The notes under the pieces: generated by a model
Told to the model about the DNA's origin: nothing
The model's input: only the letters and a program-made list of their open reading frames with translations
Databases searched by the model: none
NCBI RefSeq assembly: GCF_049959315.1
Contig: NZ_CP188201.1
Strand: one strand, 5' to 3'
DNA length: 64,000 nucleotides
From: Serratia proteamaculans_D
GTDB lineage: Bacteria; Pseudomonadota; Gammaproteobacteria; Enterobacterales; Enterobacteriaceae
Shown: piece after piece, positions 8,057 through 15,041 of the stretch
Numbering within the stretch: position 1 is the stretch's first letter
Layout of the letters: each line of letters starts with the position of its first letter
Position numbers and translations under genes: made by a program

Positions 8057-8127
8057 CTGTGTTCGATTGAGCGGTTGTGCCGGTTATCGGACACTGTCCA
8101 CACAACATAACGAACTGGAGTTTTTCG

Positions 8128-8877
8128 ATGACCACCAAGACCCCGCTTGCCGCCCTGTCTGTCCGTTTTTTGCAGCAACAATCCGGCTTTGATGACGCAT
8201 GTAACGGTTTTTATAAAAAGAAAACCGAGCTGAATGATATCCGTCAGGTCATTGCGACCACACATGATAAAAAACGCGCAGCGGAAGAGCAGGCCGTTAT
8301 GGATGACAAGGGCTGGCGTAAGCGGTTCCGTAAAGCAAAAGGCGAACTGACGCCAGAGATGCAAGACCTGCATACCCAGCGCATCATCAAACGCGAGCTG
8401 GTGAATGAATACGACGGGCTGCTGACCGAACTGGAAGATGAGCAGGAAGAGGCGATGCTTTCGGTCTGCGCCGCCGCCCGCCGTTATGACCAGAAACACC
8501 GCGCGATTTTGCGGACCCACTCTGAAATGTCGCTGGAAATCGCACTGGATAAAGCCTCGTCCCTGATCCGCGCGGTTGCCTTGCGAGTCCATGCCCAGTC
8601 GCGTCTCGGCCACGACGAAGAGCAGTTCCAGAACAATAATCTGTGTGCCCGAGATCCGCGTGGAGTCGTGATGCAGGAAATTATGCAGGCACTGATGGAA
8701 CGCGCCGGTAGCTATCAACTAAGTGCAGAGGGCGACCCGATTCTTGAGGCGATTGGGTTGTACGGTCCGGATTTCAGTGGCATCGACCAACGGCTGATTA
8801 ACAGTCCGGCGGCACTAACAAAACTCAGCGTGGAAATCGCCGAACGCAAAAAAGCCAAAGTGGCAGAGGAGGAATAA
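8128..8877 (+). CDS. Psu-like polarity-suppression / capsid-decoration protein
   Basis: 249-residue, highly charged helical protein. The ATG at 8128 has CTGGAG at 8115-8120; a GTG at 8077 would overlap the late promoter. The C-terminal segment (DPILEAIGLYGPDFSGIDQRLINSPAALTKLSVEIAERKKAK) follows the layout of the P4 Psu C-terminus (...ILTTIGFRPDVASVDD...SRKSAQLA). P4 Psu inhibits Rho and decorates the small satellite capsid. This protein is about 60 residues longer than P4 Psu, mainly at the N-terminal coiled part, and identity is low, so the assignment rests on layout and position beside delta. Confidence 0.65.
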   Translation: MTTKTPLAALSVRFLQQQSGFDDACNGFYKKKTELNDIRQVIATTHDKKRAAEEQAVMDDKGWRKRFRKAKGELTPEMQDLHTQRIIKRELVNEYDGLLTELEDEQEEAMLSVCAAARRYDQKHRAILRTHSEMSLEIALDKASSLIRAVALRVHAQSRLGHDEEQFQNNNLCARDPRGVVMQEIMQALMERAGSYQLSAEGDPILEAIGLYGPDFSGIDQRLINSPAALTKLSVEIAERKKAKVAEEE

Positions 8878-8879
8878 TC

Positions 8880-9116
8880 ATGATGCGCTGCCCTTTCTGC
8901 CGCAGCGGTGCGCATACACGCACCAGCCGTTATCTGACGGAACAGACCAAAGAGGCCTATTACCAGTGCCAGAATATTGACTGCTCCAGCACCTTTAAAA
9001 CACGGGAAAGTATTGAGCATGTGATCCGGCAGCCTCTCCCCTCGGAAACTATTCCGGCACCGTTGCCGGAATACCGAACGTTGAACCGTTGCGGTAATAA
9101 TAATTGTCTACATTGA
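8880..9116 (+). CDS. Ogr/Delta-family zinc-finger late-gene activator
   Basis: 78-residue activator of P2/P4-type late promoters. The family signature is clear: MRCPFC near the N-terminus and YYQCQNIDCSSTFKTRES, giving the four-cysteine zinc site CxxC...CxxxxC. ATG at 8880 (or 8883) follows GAGGAGG within the end of the preceding gene, and the two genes are 2 bp apart. P4 Delta lets the satellite activate helper late genes; the predicted binding box at 8037-8056 makes this gene self-activating. Confidence 0.92.
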   Translation: MMRCPFCRSGAHTRTSRYLTEQTKEAYYQCQNIDCSSTFKTRESIEHVIRQPLPSETIPAPLPEYRTLNRCGNNNCLH

Positions 9117-9127
9117 TTAATAGCATC

Positions 9128-9157
9128 CGCCCCTTTCTTAAGGGGCGCTTTTTTATT
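9128..9157 (+). terminator. Terminator after the Ogr/Delta gene
   Basis: Perfect 8-bp stem cgcccctt / aaggggcg (9128-9135 with 9140-9147), then cttttttatt. It separates the satellite core genes from the cos/cargo segment. Confidence 0.88.
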
Positions 9158-9353
9158 CCCTTCTGTGTTTTTTCTGCGGCTTTTTCTCTGGCGGGTCTCT
9201 CATTTTGAGCATGCATGCATAGGGTGCATGAATTTGCATGCCTATAATGCCCTTACGATCTCCCTGTCGCCCCAGTGCTGGCGCGGTTTACGGGCCATCA
9301 TGCAACTGCATGAAAAGCGGCACAAGAAGCGGGCAGGCGAGGCGGGGATAGCA
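9158..9353 (+). other. Packaging region with P2-like cos site
   Basis: GGCGAGGCGGGG at 9336-9347, followed by atagcat, matches the 19-base P2/P4 cohesive end at 17 of 19 positions as I recall it. Upstream are clustered gcatg repeats (9209-9220, 9225-9230, 9235-9240) that could be terminase-binding elements. A 13-bp segment at 9183-9195 is a direct repeat of 7977-7989, upstream of the Psu-like gene. A 71-codon frame (9165-9380) runs across this region, but I do not believe it is a gene. Confidence 0.72.
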
Positions 9354-9381
9354 TTGCGCGCAATGTTAATATCACTATAAT
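9354..9381 (+). promoter_or_regulatory. Candidate promoter of the retron operon
   Basis: TTGCGC (9354-9359), 16-bp spacer, TATAAT (9376-9381). A second TATAAT at 9401-9406 lacks a clear -35 box. The effector starts at 9447, leaving a leader of about 60 bases with no strong Shine-Dalgarno sequence. The promoter sits immediately right of cos, where base composition changes from GC- to AT-rich. Confidence 0.55.
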
Positions 9382-9446
9382 GTCTACATAGGCTTGTTAC
9401 TATAATCATATTTGATGTATAACTTAAATAATCTCCTGATGAAATT

Positions 9447-10361
9447 ATGAAAATGATGATGAAAAAAAACATTAGAGAAGATCAAATAGAGTTGATAGCA
9501 TCGGTAGTAAAAGATAAAGTATTCTCATCCCAGTTAACAAAGAAAATCACCATCTTTTTATGTGGCGGCGATGTCCTAAATGAAAAATATGGACGCCATA
9601 AAATGGCCGCCATATTTTCAAAATATAAAAGATATGAGATTTTATACCCAGAAGACTTGTTTGATGATTTACTTGCTGGACAAGGCCAATATAGCCTACT
9701 TAGTTTAGAAAACATGCTTGCAGAAGCAGTAGATGTCATCATTATTTTCCCGGAAAGCCCAGGGTCATATGCAGAATTAGGAGCATTTTCAAATAACATT
9801 GAACTTGCCAAAAAGTTAATCTGCATACAGGATAACAGATACAAATCAAAAAAAAGCTTTATTAATTACGGACCAATACGATTACTAAAGAAAAATAAGA
9901 CAGGCAAGGTGTTAAACCTAAATTATGAGCACCTTTCCGATCCACTAGAAAGCATATCGTTATATCAAAAAATATACAAATCCATTATATCTATCAAAAG
10001 CAAACATCCTGTAACACGTTCAGTCGAGAATTTATTAGACTCAGAGAGTTTTATTTTGCCATGTATTTACTTAATGGATGGAGTAAATAACGTTTTGTTA
10101 TATAGTTTACTTAAAAAAGCCACAGGCAAGAACGATATCTTATGCGAAATAGCGACCAAATCAGCATTAGGTCGCTTAACGTCTAAACGGATGATTAGCC
10201 GTACAACTGTTGGCTATCATGTCACTGACATGGGTTTTTATTTTGTCCGCGAAAATTTTAGTCATATCGAACTAGATAAATTAAGACTTGAGATAATGAA
10301 CTTAGAAAATCGTAGCAGTGCATCATTAAGTTATGCTAAGCTTGCCAAAGCGCACCCTTAG
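9447..10361 (+). CDS. Retron effector: nucleoside deoxyribosyltransferase-like domain plus winged helix (Eco1 type)
   Basis: 304 residues. The N-terminal half is a Rossmann-like nucleoside deoxyribosyltransferase/TIR-like fold: KITIFLCGGDVLNEKYGRHK, YPEDLFDDLL, and VDVIIIFPESPGSYAELGAF, where E110 matches the catalytic glutamate position of the family. The C-terminal third (about 190-290) looks like a winged helix (CEIATKSALGRLTSKRMISRTTVGYHVTDMGFYFVRENF). This is the layout of the Ec86/Eco1 effector, which is held inactive by the RT-msDNA complex and depletes NAD or nucleotides when released. The last codons (K-A-H-P-stop) are the a1 repeat of the msr, so protein and RNA genes overlap. AT-rich. 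Confidence 0.88.
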   Translation: MKMMMKKNIREDQIELIASVVKDKVFSSQLTKKITIFLCGGDVLNEKYGRHKMAAIFSKYKRYEILYPEDLFDDLLAGQGQYSLLSLENMLAEAVDVIIIFPESPGSYAELGAFSNNIELAKKLICIQDNRYKSKKSFINYGPIRLLKKNKTGKVLNLNYEHLSDPLESISLYQKIYKSIISIKSKHPVTRSVENLLDSESFILPCIYLMDGVNNVLLYSLLKKATGKNDILCEIATKSALGRLTSKRMISRTTVGYHVTDMGFYFVRENFSHIELDKLRLEIMNLENRSSASLSYAKLAKAHP

Positions 10362-10519
10362 CGAGAAGTGGCTTTATATTATAATAAACCACTTTCTGGA
10401 TAGTGTTTCGCTATCCTGCACTTAATCTTGTTCAATAGCAGCTTTCGATGTGAACGACGAACACCTCTCGGTGTTCGTCGATCACATCGAAATCAGAAAC
10501 TTAAGGCGTAAGGGTGCGC
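10350..10519 (+). ncRNA. Retron msr-msd RNA, Ec86/Eco1-like
   Basis: Repeat a1 gcgcaccctta (10350-10360) is the reverse complement of a2 taagggtgcgc (10509-10519). After a1 comes GCGAG with the likely branching guanosine at 10361, then two msr hairpins: aagtgg/ccactt (10366-10371 with 10389-10394) and ggatag/ctatcc (10398-10403 with 10411-10416) with loop tgtttcg. Ec86 has a nearly identical second hairpin and the same a1/a2 sequence. The msd is a long hairpin, 10443-10492: 22 base pairs, one A-A mismatch (10454/10481) and tctc loop (10466-10469). Only its terminal hairpin differs in sequence from Ec86. Expected product is branched msDNA. Confidence 0.93.
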
Positions 10520-10521
10520 TA

Positions 10522-11508
10522 ATGCCATCATCTATACATTCGCATATCTATCAATTGAGAAATCAAGGCCTGCCAGTAATGTCAACGATTGTTGATATGG
10601 CTAGGGAAGTTCGACTATCTGTGGAAATGTTAAGGTTTCTCACTTACAGAACAGACTATCTATATAAAACTTTTGAAATTGAAAAAAAAGGTACCACTTC
10701 TAAAAGAGTAATCTGCCAGCCATCTCGAAAGCTCAAAGCCATCCAAGGGTGGATTCTACGACGTATTTTAGATAATTTAAGATCATCAGAATTTTCCAAG
10801 GGATTTGAGAGGGGCCAATCAATATTGGATAATGCCGTTCCCCATATAGGAGCCAATTTCCTTTTAAATATAGATTTAAAAGATTTTTTTCCCAGCATTA
10901 ATGCCTCTAAAGTTTATGGCGTATTTTCATCTCTTGGCTATAATAAAGAAATATCTTCTATTTTGACAAACTTATGCACATACAAAGGTAAGTTACCACA
11001 AGGTGCGCCAACCTCACCAAAACTAGCCAATTTAACCTGTGCAAGACTTGATGCTAGAATTCAAGGATATGCGGGCAGCAGGGGAATAATTTACACAAGA
11101 TATGCTGATGATCTTACTTTCTCCGCTCAAACTCTAAAAAAGATAATTAAAACAAGATATTTTATTCAAACAATAATTCCAACAGAAAATTTATCTGTAA
11201 ATAAATATAAAACGCTCCTTTGTGGCCCTAAAAGACAGAAAAAAGTTACTGGTCTTGTAATCTCCCATGATAAAACCGGGATTGGCAGAGAAAAATTAAG
11301 AGAAATCAGAAGCAAAATACATAAAATTTACACTGGTGAGAATACTAACAGAGAGCATGTTCATGGATTGTTATCATATGTATATAGTGTAGACAAACGA
11401 AGTTATCGGAAATTCATTGTGTATATTGAAAAGCTTAATAAAAAATATAGTACCATTGAGTTTTCAAACATAAAAAAAATAAAGCATGACTTCACAACAT
11501 CTATTTAG
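10522..11508 (+). CDS. ret: Retron reverse transcriptase, Ec86/Eco1-like
   Basis: 328 residues from ATG 10522, three bases after a2; an in-frame ATG at 10450 lies inside the msd hairpin and would add 24 non-conserved residues. RT motifs are intact: metal Asp D118 (NIDLKDFFPS), QGAPTSPKLANL at 160-171, YADD at 194-197, and the retron-typical VTG at 242-244 (KVTGLVISHDK). Long stretches coincide with Ec86 RT (LQGWVLR/IQGWILR, PHIGANF, GYAGSRG-IYTRYADDLT, VTGLVIS, GIGREK). It makes msDNA from the adjacent RNA and should form the inhibitory complex with the upstream effector. Confidence 0.95.
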   Translation: MPSSIHSHIYQLRNQGLPVMSTIVDMAREVRLSVEMLRFLTYRTDYLYKTFEIEKKGTTSKRVICQPSRKLKAIQGWILRRILDNLRSSEFSKGFERGQSILDNAVPHIGANFLLNIDLKDFFPSINASKVYGVFSSLGYNKEISSILTNLCTYKGKLPQGAPTSPKLANLTCARLDARIQGYAGSRGIIYTRYADDLTFSAQTLKKIIKTRYFIQTIIPTENLSVNKYKTLLCGPKRQKKVTGLVISHDKTGIGREKLREIRSKIHKIYTGENTNREHVHGLLSYVYSVDKRSYRKFIVYIEKLNKKYSTIEFSNIKKIKHDFTTSI

Positions 11509-11526
11509 ATCACTCAAGGATTTAAA

Positions 11527-12450
11527 ATGAAAAGCAGTATTTTATTTGGCAATGGAATCAATCGTTTAAGCTCAAATTCTGTACCGTGGTCAAACCTATT
11601 GTCAAAGTTAAAAGGAGATATGGGTTTTGAAAGCATAAATACGCCTAACACAATGATTTATGAGAGAATTATTTTAGATAGGGTTCATAAAAAAAATTGT
11701 GAAATAGGTGATATTGAATTAATTGAAACAGAAGTTAAAAATGAAATAGCGTATGAATTAGCATGTCAAAATAGTAATGATCTATATCTTGAAATTGTAT
11801 CTCTTGGATTAGATAATTATATGACAACTAATTATGATTATGCTTTTAAAAATAGTTTCGATGATTCTTTTGAACTATTTAATCACAGTACAGAAACAAT
11901 ATACAGCCTTAGAAGGTATACATCTTGTCAAAGTAAATCCAACGAAAAATTAAAATGTAAAATATGGAATATACATGGTGAACTGGACTATCCAATATCA
12001 ATTAAATTAGGTCTAGACCATTATTGTGGTTCAATAGGTAAAATAGACTCCTACATCAAAGGTAACTATACTTTTACTAGCAATGACAAATCAATAAAAA
12101 CTATCGCGATGAAGGATAAGCTTATAAATAATAAGTTTGATGGCTATTCATGGGTGGAACTTTTTTTCTCTAGCAATGTGCACATCATTGGACTTTCACT
12201 AGATTTCAGTGAGACTGACTTATGGTGGGTACTAGATAAACGAGCCAGAATAAACTCAACCGGGTTTGTAAAAAATAAAATATTTTGTTACGTGCCCAAT
12301 GAAATTGACAAAGAAAAGAATGGACTTCTGGAGTCACTAAACGTCATTGTTGTTGTTATTCCCCTATTAGGGGATAATTATTATGATTTTTATAAAAAAG
12401 CAATTAAAAAGATAAAATCAAATATTAAAAAACTCGACGCTACTATCTAG
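11527..12450 (+). CDS. SIR2-like protein, probable NADase, downstream of the retron RT
   Basis: 307 residues with the SIR2-family NAD-site motifs in order: FGNGINRL (7-14), TTNYD (100-104), IHGELD (149-154; H150 at the catalytic-histidine position) and GLSLDFSETD (222-231). These are typical of bacterial SIR2-like defence NADases (SIR2_2 type) rather than zinc-binding deacetylases: no CxxC pairs are present. No membrane segment or extra domain is seen. The start is 18 bp after the RT stop with AAGGA at 11516-11520, so it is probably in the retron transcript. Base use is as AT-rich as the RT. It may be a second effector, a partner, or an independent defence gene. Confidence 0.85.
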   Translation: MKSSILFGNGINRLSSNSVPWSNLLSKLKGDMGFESINTPNTMIYERIILDRVHKKNCEIGDIELIETEVKNEIAYELACQNSNDLYLEIVSLGLDNYMTTNYDYAFKNSFDDSFELFNHSTETIYSLRRYTSCQSKSNEKLKCKIWNIHGELDYPISIKLGLDHYCGSIGKIDSYIKGNYTFTSNDKSIKTIAMKDKLINNKFDGYSWVELFFSSNVHIIGLSLDFSETDLWWVLDKRARINSTGFVKNKIFCYVPNEIDKEKNGLLESLNVIVVVIPLLGDNYYDFYKKAIKKIKSNIKKLDATI

Positions 12451-12476
12451 AGAAATTAGTAGCCATTATTTTAAAA

Positions 12477-12496
12477 GTACCAAAACTTGTACCAAG
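12477..12496. promoter_or_regulatory. Right arm-type integrase sites
   Basis: gtaccaaaa (12477-12485) and gtaccaag (12489-12496) repeat the motif found four times beside the integrase. cttgtacca at 12488-12496 mirrors tggtacaag at 971-979. Placed about 60 bp inside the right att core. Confidence 0.55.
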
Positions 12497-12554
12497 ACAA
12501 CTTAAAAACCAAAAAAAACAAATATATTCAATAATTTAACAACAAAAAATATTT

Positions 12555-12576
12555 CAGATCCAGAACATCGAGTGAT
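12555..12576 (+). repeat. attR core, 22-bp direct repeat
   Basis: Perfect copy of 797-818 including the TGA of yicC. It marks the right end of the island and is followed by the native yicC downstream sequence and terminator. Confidence 0.92.
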
Positions 12577-12598
12577 GTGTTACTTCATTCGTTTAAAT

Positions 12599-12620
12599 GC
12601 CCGCGTCAGCGGGCTTTTTT
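12599..12620 (+). terminator. Native yicC terminator, displaced by the island
   Basis: Stem gcccgc/gcgggc (12599-12604 with 12609-12614), loop gtca, then TTTTTT. The T-run overlaps the stop codon of the convergent gene at 12619. Confidence 0.85.
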
Positions 12621-13020
12621 ACGGCAATGCCCTGGGTAAACCAGCGGCCTGCTCTTCGGTAATCAATCCCATTTTCTGCAGTTGAACGGCAATGCCCCAG
12701 GTCGAACGTTCAAATTCACTGCTCATTATCTCCAACGTCATGCCGGCTGCGTGGCTTTCCTGCAATCGCTGCTTCTCTTCTTCATCCCAGGGGAAATAAG
12801 ATTTTGCCGGTCGTCCCTCGAAAATATTCTTCTGTCGCCGTTCCTCAGGCGTTAGCTTGGTTTTTTTCTGGCGCTCAGTTTCACTCTGAAACTCCTCGGC
12901 CAGAGCGAACAAAAGGCGTATCGCTTCCGGCGAGCTGGCCATTGATGCAGGTTTCAATAACTCGCCGGTATCGGGATTAACACCATTCGCTAATGCCCGC
13001 AATAAGGTACTGGTATTCAT
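12619..13020 (-). CDS. Unrecognised small protein beside attR
   Basis: 133 residues from the ATG at 13020, which has AGGAGA six bases upstream; ATGs at 13023 and 13035 are in frame. N-terminus: MNTSTLLRALANGVNPDTGELLKPASMASSPEAIRLLFAL. The middle is lysine- and arginine-rich (TERQKKTKLTPEERRQKN) and the C-terminal part (WDEEEKQRLQESHAAGMTLEIMSSEFERSTWGIAVQLQKMGLI) reads like a helix-turn-helix in which a nucleic-acid-binding role is possible. Host-like composition and its place outside the att repeat indicate a backbone gene. Confidence 0.75.
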   Translation of the reverse strand: MNTSTLLRALANGVNPDTGELLKPASMASSPEAIRLLFALAEEFQSETERQKKTKLTPEERRQKNIFEGRPAKSYFPWDEEEKQRLQESHAAGMTLEIMSSEFERSTWGIAVQLQKMGLITEEQAAGLPRALP

Positions 13021-13391
13021 CATCTGTCTCCTCATCCTGAGAAAAAAATCGCTGATCTTCTACGACAAAATGTCAGACTATTTTCCTGGTTACTCCTTAA
13101 TAAACCAATCTATTAGCGCAACCCATTGTGCATTCTGAGCATTGGGTTCCAAGCCGTTATGCAACAACCCTGGAAGAGGAGAACCTTTGCGCGCCATAAC
13201 GCAAAAATTACATCGGATGCGGATCGAACTGGGTTTATGAAAAACTGCGACCGAGTGGGCACGAGTGGCAATGGGTAACTTATCTCGCTGACTGATAGTA
13301 TTTTATTCCAATTATCACCTAAGGTAATGAAAGGTGGGCCAAGCTGTGGCTAAATGTGTTTTTTCATGCCCGCAAGCCGTACGGACCCTTT
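13021..13391. other. Intergenic region upstream of the nucleoside transporter
   Basis: About 370 bp with no credible gene on either strand. An open frame begins at 13356 in frame with the transporter, but the ATG at 13392 is the likely start. The segment should contain the divergent promoters of the two flanking genes; I see no operator I can name. Confidence 0.5.
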
Positions 13392-14576
13392 ATGCCGCAA
13401 ATTCTGCAATTTATTTTTGCCCTGGTGGTGATCATCGCCCTGGCGCTGCTGGTCAGTAATGACCGCAAGAAAATCCGCCTGCGCTATATTATTCAGCTTC
13501 TGGTCATCGAAGGCGCACTCGCCTATTTCTTCCTGCATTCAGAAAGTGGCCTTAGCGTCATCAAACACGTTGCCGGCTTCTTTGAAACGCTGCTGACATA
13601 CGCCGCACAAGGCTCCGACTTTGTGTTTGGCGGCATGAGCAAAGATGGGTTGGCGTTTATCTTCCTTGGGGTTTTGTGCCCAATTATCTTTATTTCCGCG
13701 CTAATCGGTATTTTGCAGCATTTCCGCATTCTGCCGCTGGTTATCCGTGTGGTCGGCACCCTGCTGTCCAAGGTTAACGGCATGGGCAAGCTGGAATCTT
13801 TCAACGCCGTCAGCACGCTGGTGCTCGGACAATCGGAAAACTTTATCGCCTATAAGGGCATCATTGGCGATATCTCGCCGCGCCGCATGTACACCATGGC
13901 GGCAACTGCCATGTCGACAGTCTCCATGTCCATCGTTGGCGCCTATATGTCGATGATCGATGCGCAATACGTAGTCGCTGCGTTGATCCTTAATATGTTC
14001 AGTACCTTTATCATTTTGTCGATCATCAACCCCTATCAGTTGGATGATGAACCTGAGCTGAAGCTGAGCAAGCTGCATGAAGATCAGAGCTTCTTTGAAA
14101 TGCTGGGGGAGTACATTTTGGCGGGCTTCAAAATTGCGATGATTATCGCTGCCATGCTGATCGGTTTTATTGCTCTGATTTCTGCGGTAAACGCCCTGTT
14201 CTCCGCCGTGTTCGGTATCAGCTTCCAGCAGATCCTGGGCTATGTATTCTATCCGTTGGCCTGGTTAATCGGCATCCCGGCACCGGATGCGCTGCGGGCC
14301 GGCAGCATCATGGCGACCAAGCTGGTAGCCAATGAATTTGTGGCAATGATTGAATTGAAGAAAATTGCGGCGGAGCTAACACCACGCGGCCTGGGCATCC
14401 TGTCGGTATTCCTGGTCTCCTTTGCCAACTTTGCCTCTATCGGCATCGTGGCTGGGGCAATCAAAGGGCTTAACGAGCGACAGGGCAACGTGGTTTCTCG
14501 TTTTGGCCTGAAGCTGGTTTACGGCTCAACGCTGGTTAGCCTGCTTTCGGCGGCAATCGCCGGGTTGGTATTGTAA
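13392..14576 (+). CDS. NupC/CNT-family nucleoside transporter
   Basis: Concentrative nucleoside transporter of the inner membrane, 394 residues with about ten hydrophobic segments. The start MPQILQFIFALVVIIALALLVS is that of NupC-like proteins; an upstream extension to 13356 adds non-family residues. Family motifs include GQSENFIAYKG around the substrate/sodium or proton site, and the C-terminal region PDALRAGSIMATKLVANEFVAMIEL. It probably imports nucleosides with protons. It is nearer to the NupX/PsuT branch in length and position than to a certain orthologue, so no symbol is given. Confidence 0.9.
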   Translation: MPQILQFIFALVVIIALALLVSNDRKKIRLRYIIQLLVIEGALAYFFLHSESGLSVIKHVAGFFETLLTYAAQGSDFVFGGMSKDGLAFIFLGVLCPIIFISALIGILQHFRILPLVIRVVGTLLSKVNGMGKLESFNAVSTLVLGQSENFIAYKGIIGDISPRRMYTMAATAMSTVSMSIVGAYMSMIDAQYVVAALILNMFSTFIILSIINPYQLDDEPELKLSKLHEDQSFFEMLGEYILAGFKIAMIIAAMLIGFIALISAVNALFSAVFGISFQQILGYVFYPLAWLIGIPAPDALRAGSIMATKLVANEFVAMIELKKIAAELTPRGLGILSVFLVSFANFASIGIVAGAIKGLNERQGNVVSRFGLKLVYGSTLVSLLSAAIAGLVL

Positions 14577-14581
14577 GCCTA

Positions 14582-14601
14582 TCCCGGCCTGCGGGCCGGG
14601 A
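14582..14601. terminator. Stem-loop between convergent genes
   Basis: tcccggcc (14582-14589) pairs with ggccggga (14594-14601) around tgcg. No T-run follows, so it may be a weak or Rho-assisted bidirectional terminator between the transporter and the convergent lipoprotein gene. Confidence 0.5.
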
Positions 14602-14606
14602 CTTCA

Positions 14607-15041
14607 TCAGAACGCGACACAAACAGGAGTATCAACCCGCATCACCGAATCCTGGGCAAACTGTTGCTTATAACTGCTACGCAGCGCCTCGATATTGGTT
14701 TCACTTTCCTTGCCCGGTGCATGGATCAGCATCAGCGCTTTGCTGTTCTCACGTGCCAGCTTGCCGTCATTACCCAGCCACTGCCCTTTGGCATCAAATA
14801 CCGACAGCCCATCCTTAAAGCGCGGCGTCACTTGCTGGTCAACAAAACGCTGCCATTCTGCTGCGCTAATCGCCGGCCCCGTCGGGCGGTTCAGACCAAA
14901 ATAAAGCGTGGTTTGCGTCATAGGATCGCCCAGGGTGCAAATCGCAGACTTTTGCTGCGCAGTGTTTGGAGTCGGAACAACGCAACCGCTCAACAGTAAG
15001 ACTGCGGTTAAAGCCGTCGCCAGCAGGGGAGTATTTTTCAT
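14607..15041 (-). CDS. DUF3574 lipoprotein
   Basis: 144-residue probable lipoprotein. The N-terminus MKNTPLLATALTAVLLLSGC ends in the lipobox LLSGC, so cleavage should expose Cys20 for lipidation. The mature part contains TTLYFGLNRPTGPAISAAEWQRFVDQQVTPRFKDGLSVFDAKGQW, typical of the DUF3574 family, of unknown function. A single gene, convergent with the nucleoside transporter. Confidence 0.85.
   Translation of the reverse strand: MKNTPLLATALTAVLLLSGCVVPTPNTAQQKSAICTLGDPMTQTTLYFGLNRPTGPAISAAEWQRFVDQQVTPRFKDGLSVFDAKGQWLGNDGKLARENSKALMLIHAPGKESETNIEALRSSYKQQFAQDSVMRVDTPVCVAF

Larger units (their letters stand above)
797..12576. mobile_element. P4-like phage satellite integrated in the 3' end of yicC
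   Basis: A 22-bp perfect direct repeat (797-818 and 12555-12576) bounds about 11.8 kb that separates yicC from its own terminator. The contents are those of a P4-type satellite: tyrosine integrase, AlpA, small Icd-like and DUF4222-like genes, a primase-helicase, iterons, a Psu-like protein, an Ogr/Delta zinc-finger activator and a P2-like cos site. Genes for heads, tails, terminase and lysis are absent, so a helper phage is needed. The cargo between cos and the right repeat is AT-rich and encodes a retron and a SIR2-like protein. Satellite status comes from gene content; excision and helper use are inferred. Confidence 0.92.

Noticed and set aside
9165..9380. 71-codon frame over the cos region
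   Set aside because: Overlaps the terminator downstream region, gcatg repeats, cos site and the retron promoter; no ribosome-binding site or family.
10450..10521. N-terminal extension of the reverse transcriptase
   Set aside because: The 24 codons lie inside the msd hairpin and a2 repeat and do not resemble retron RTs; the ATG at 10522 fits the family.
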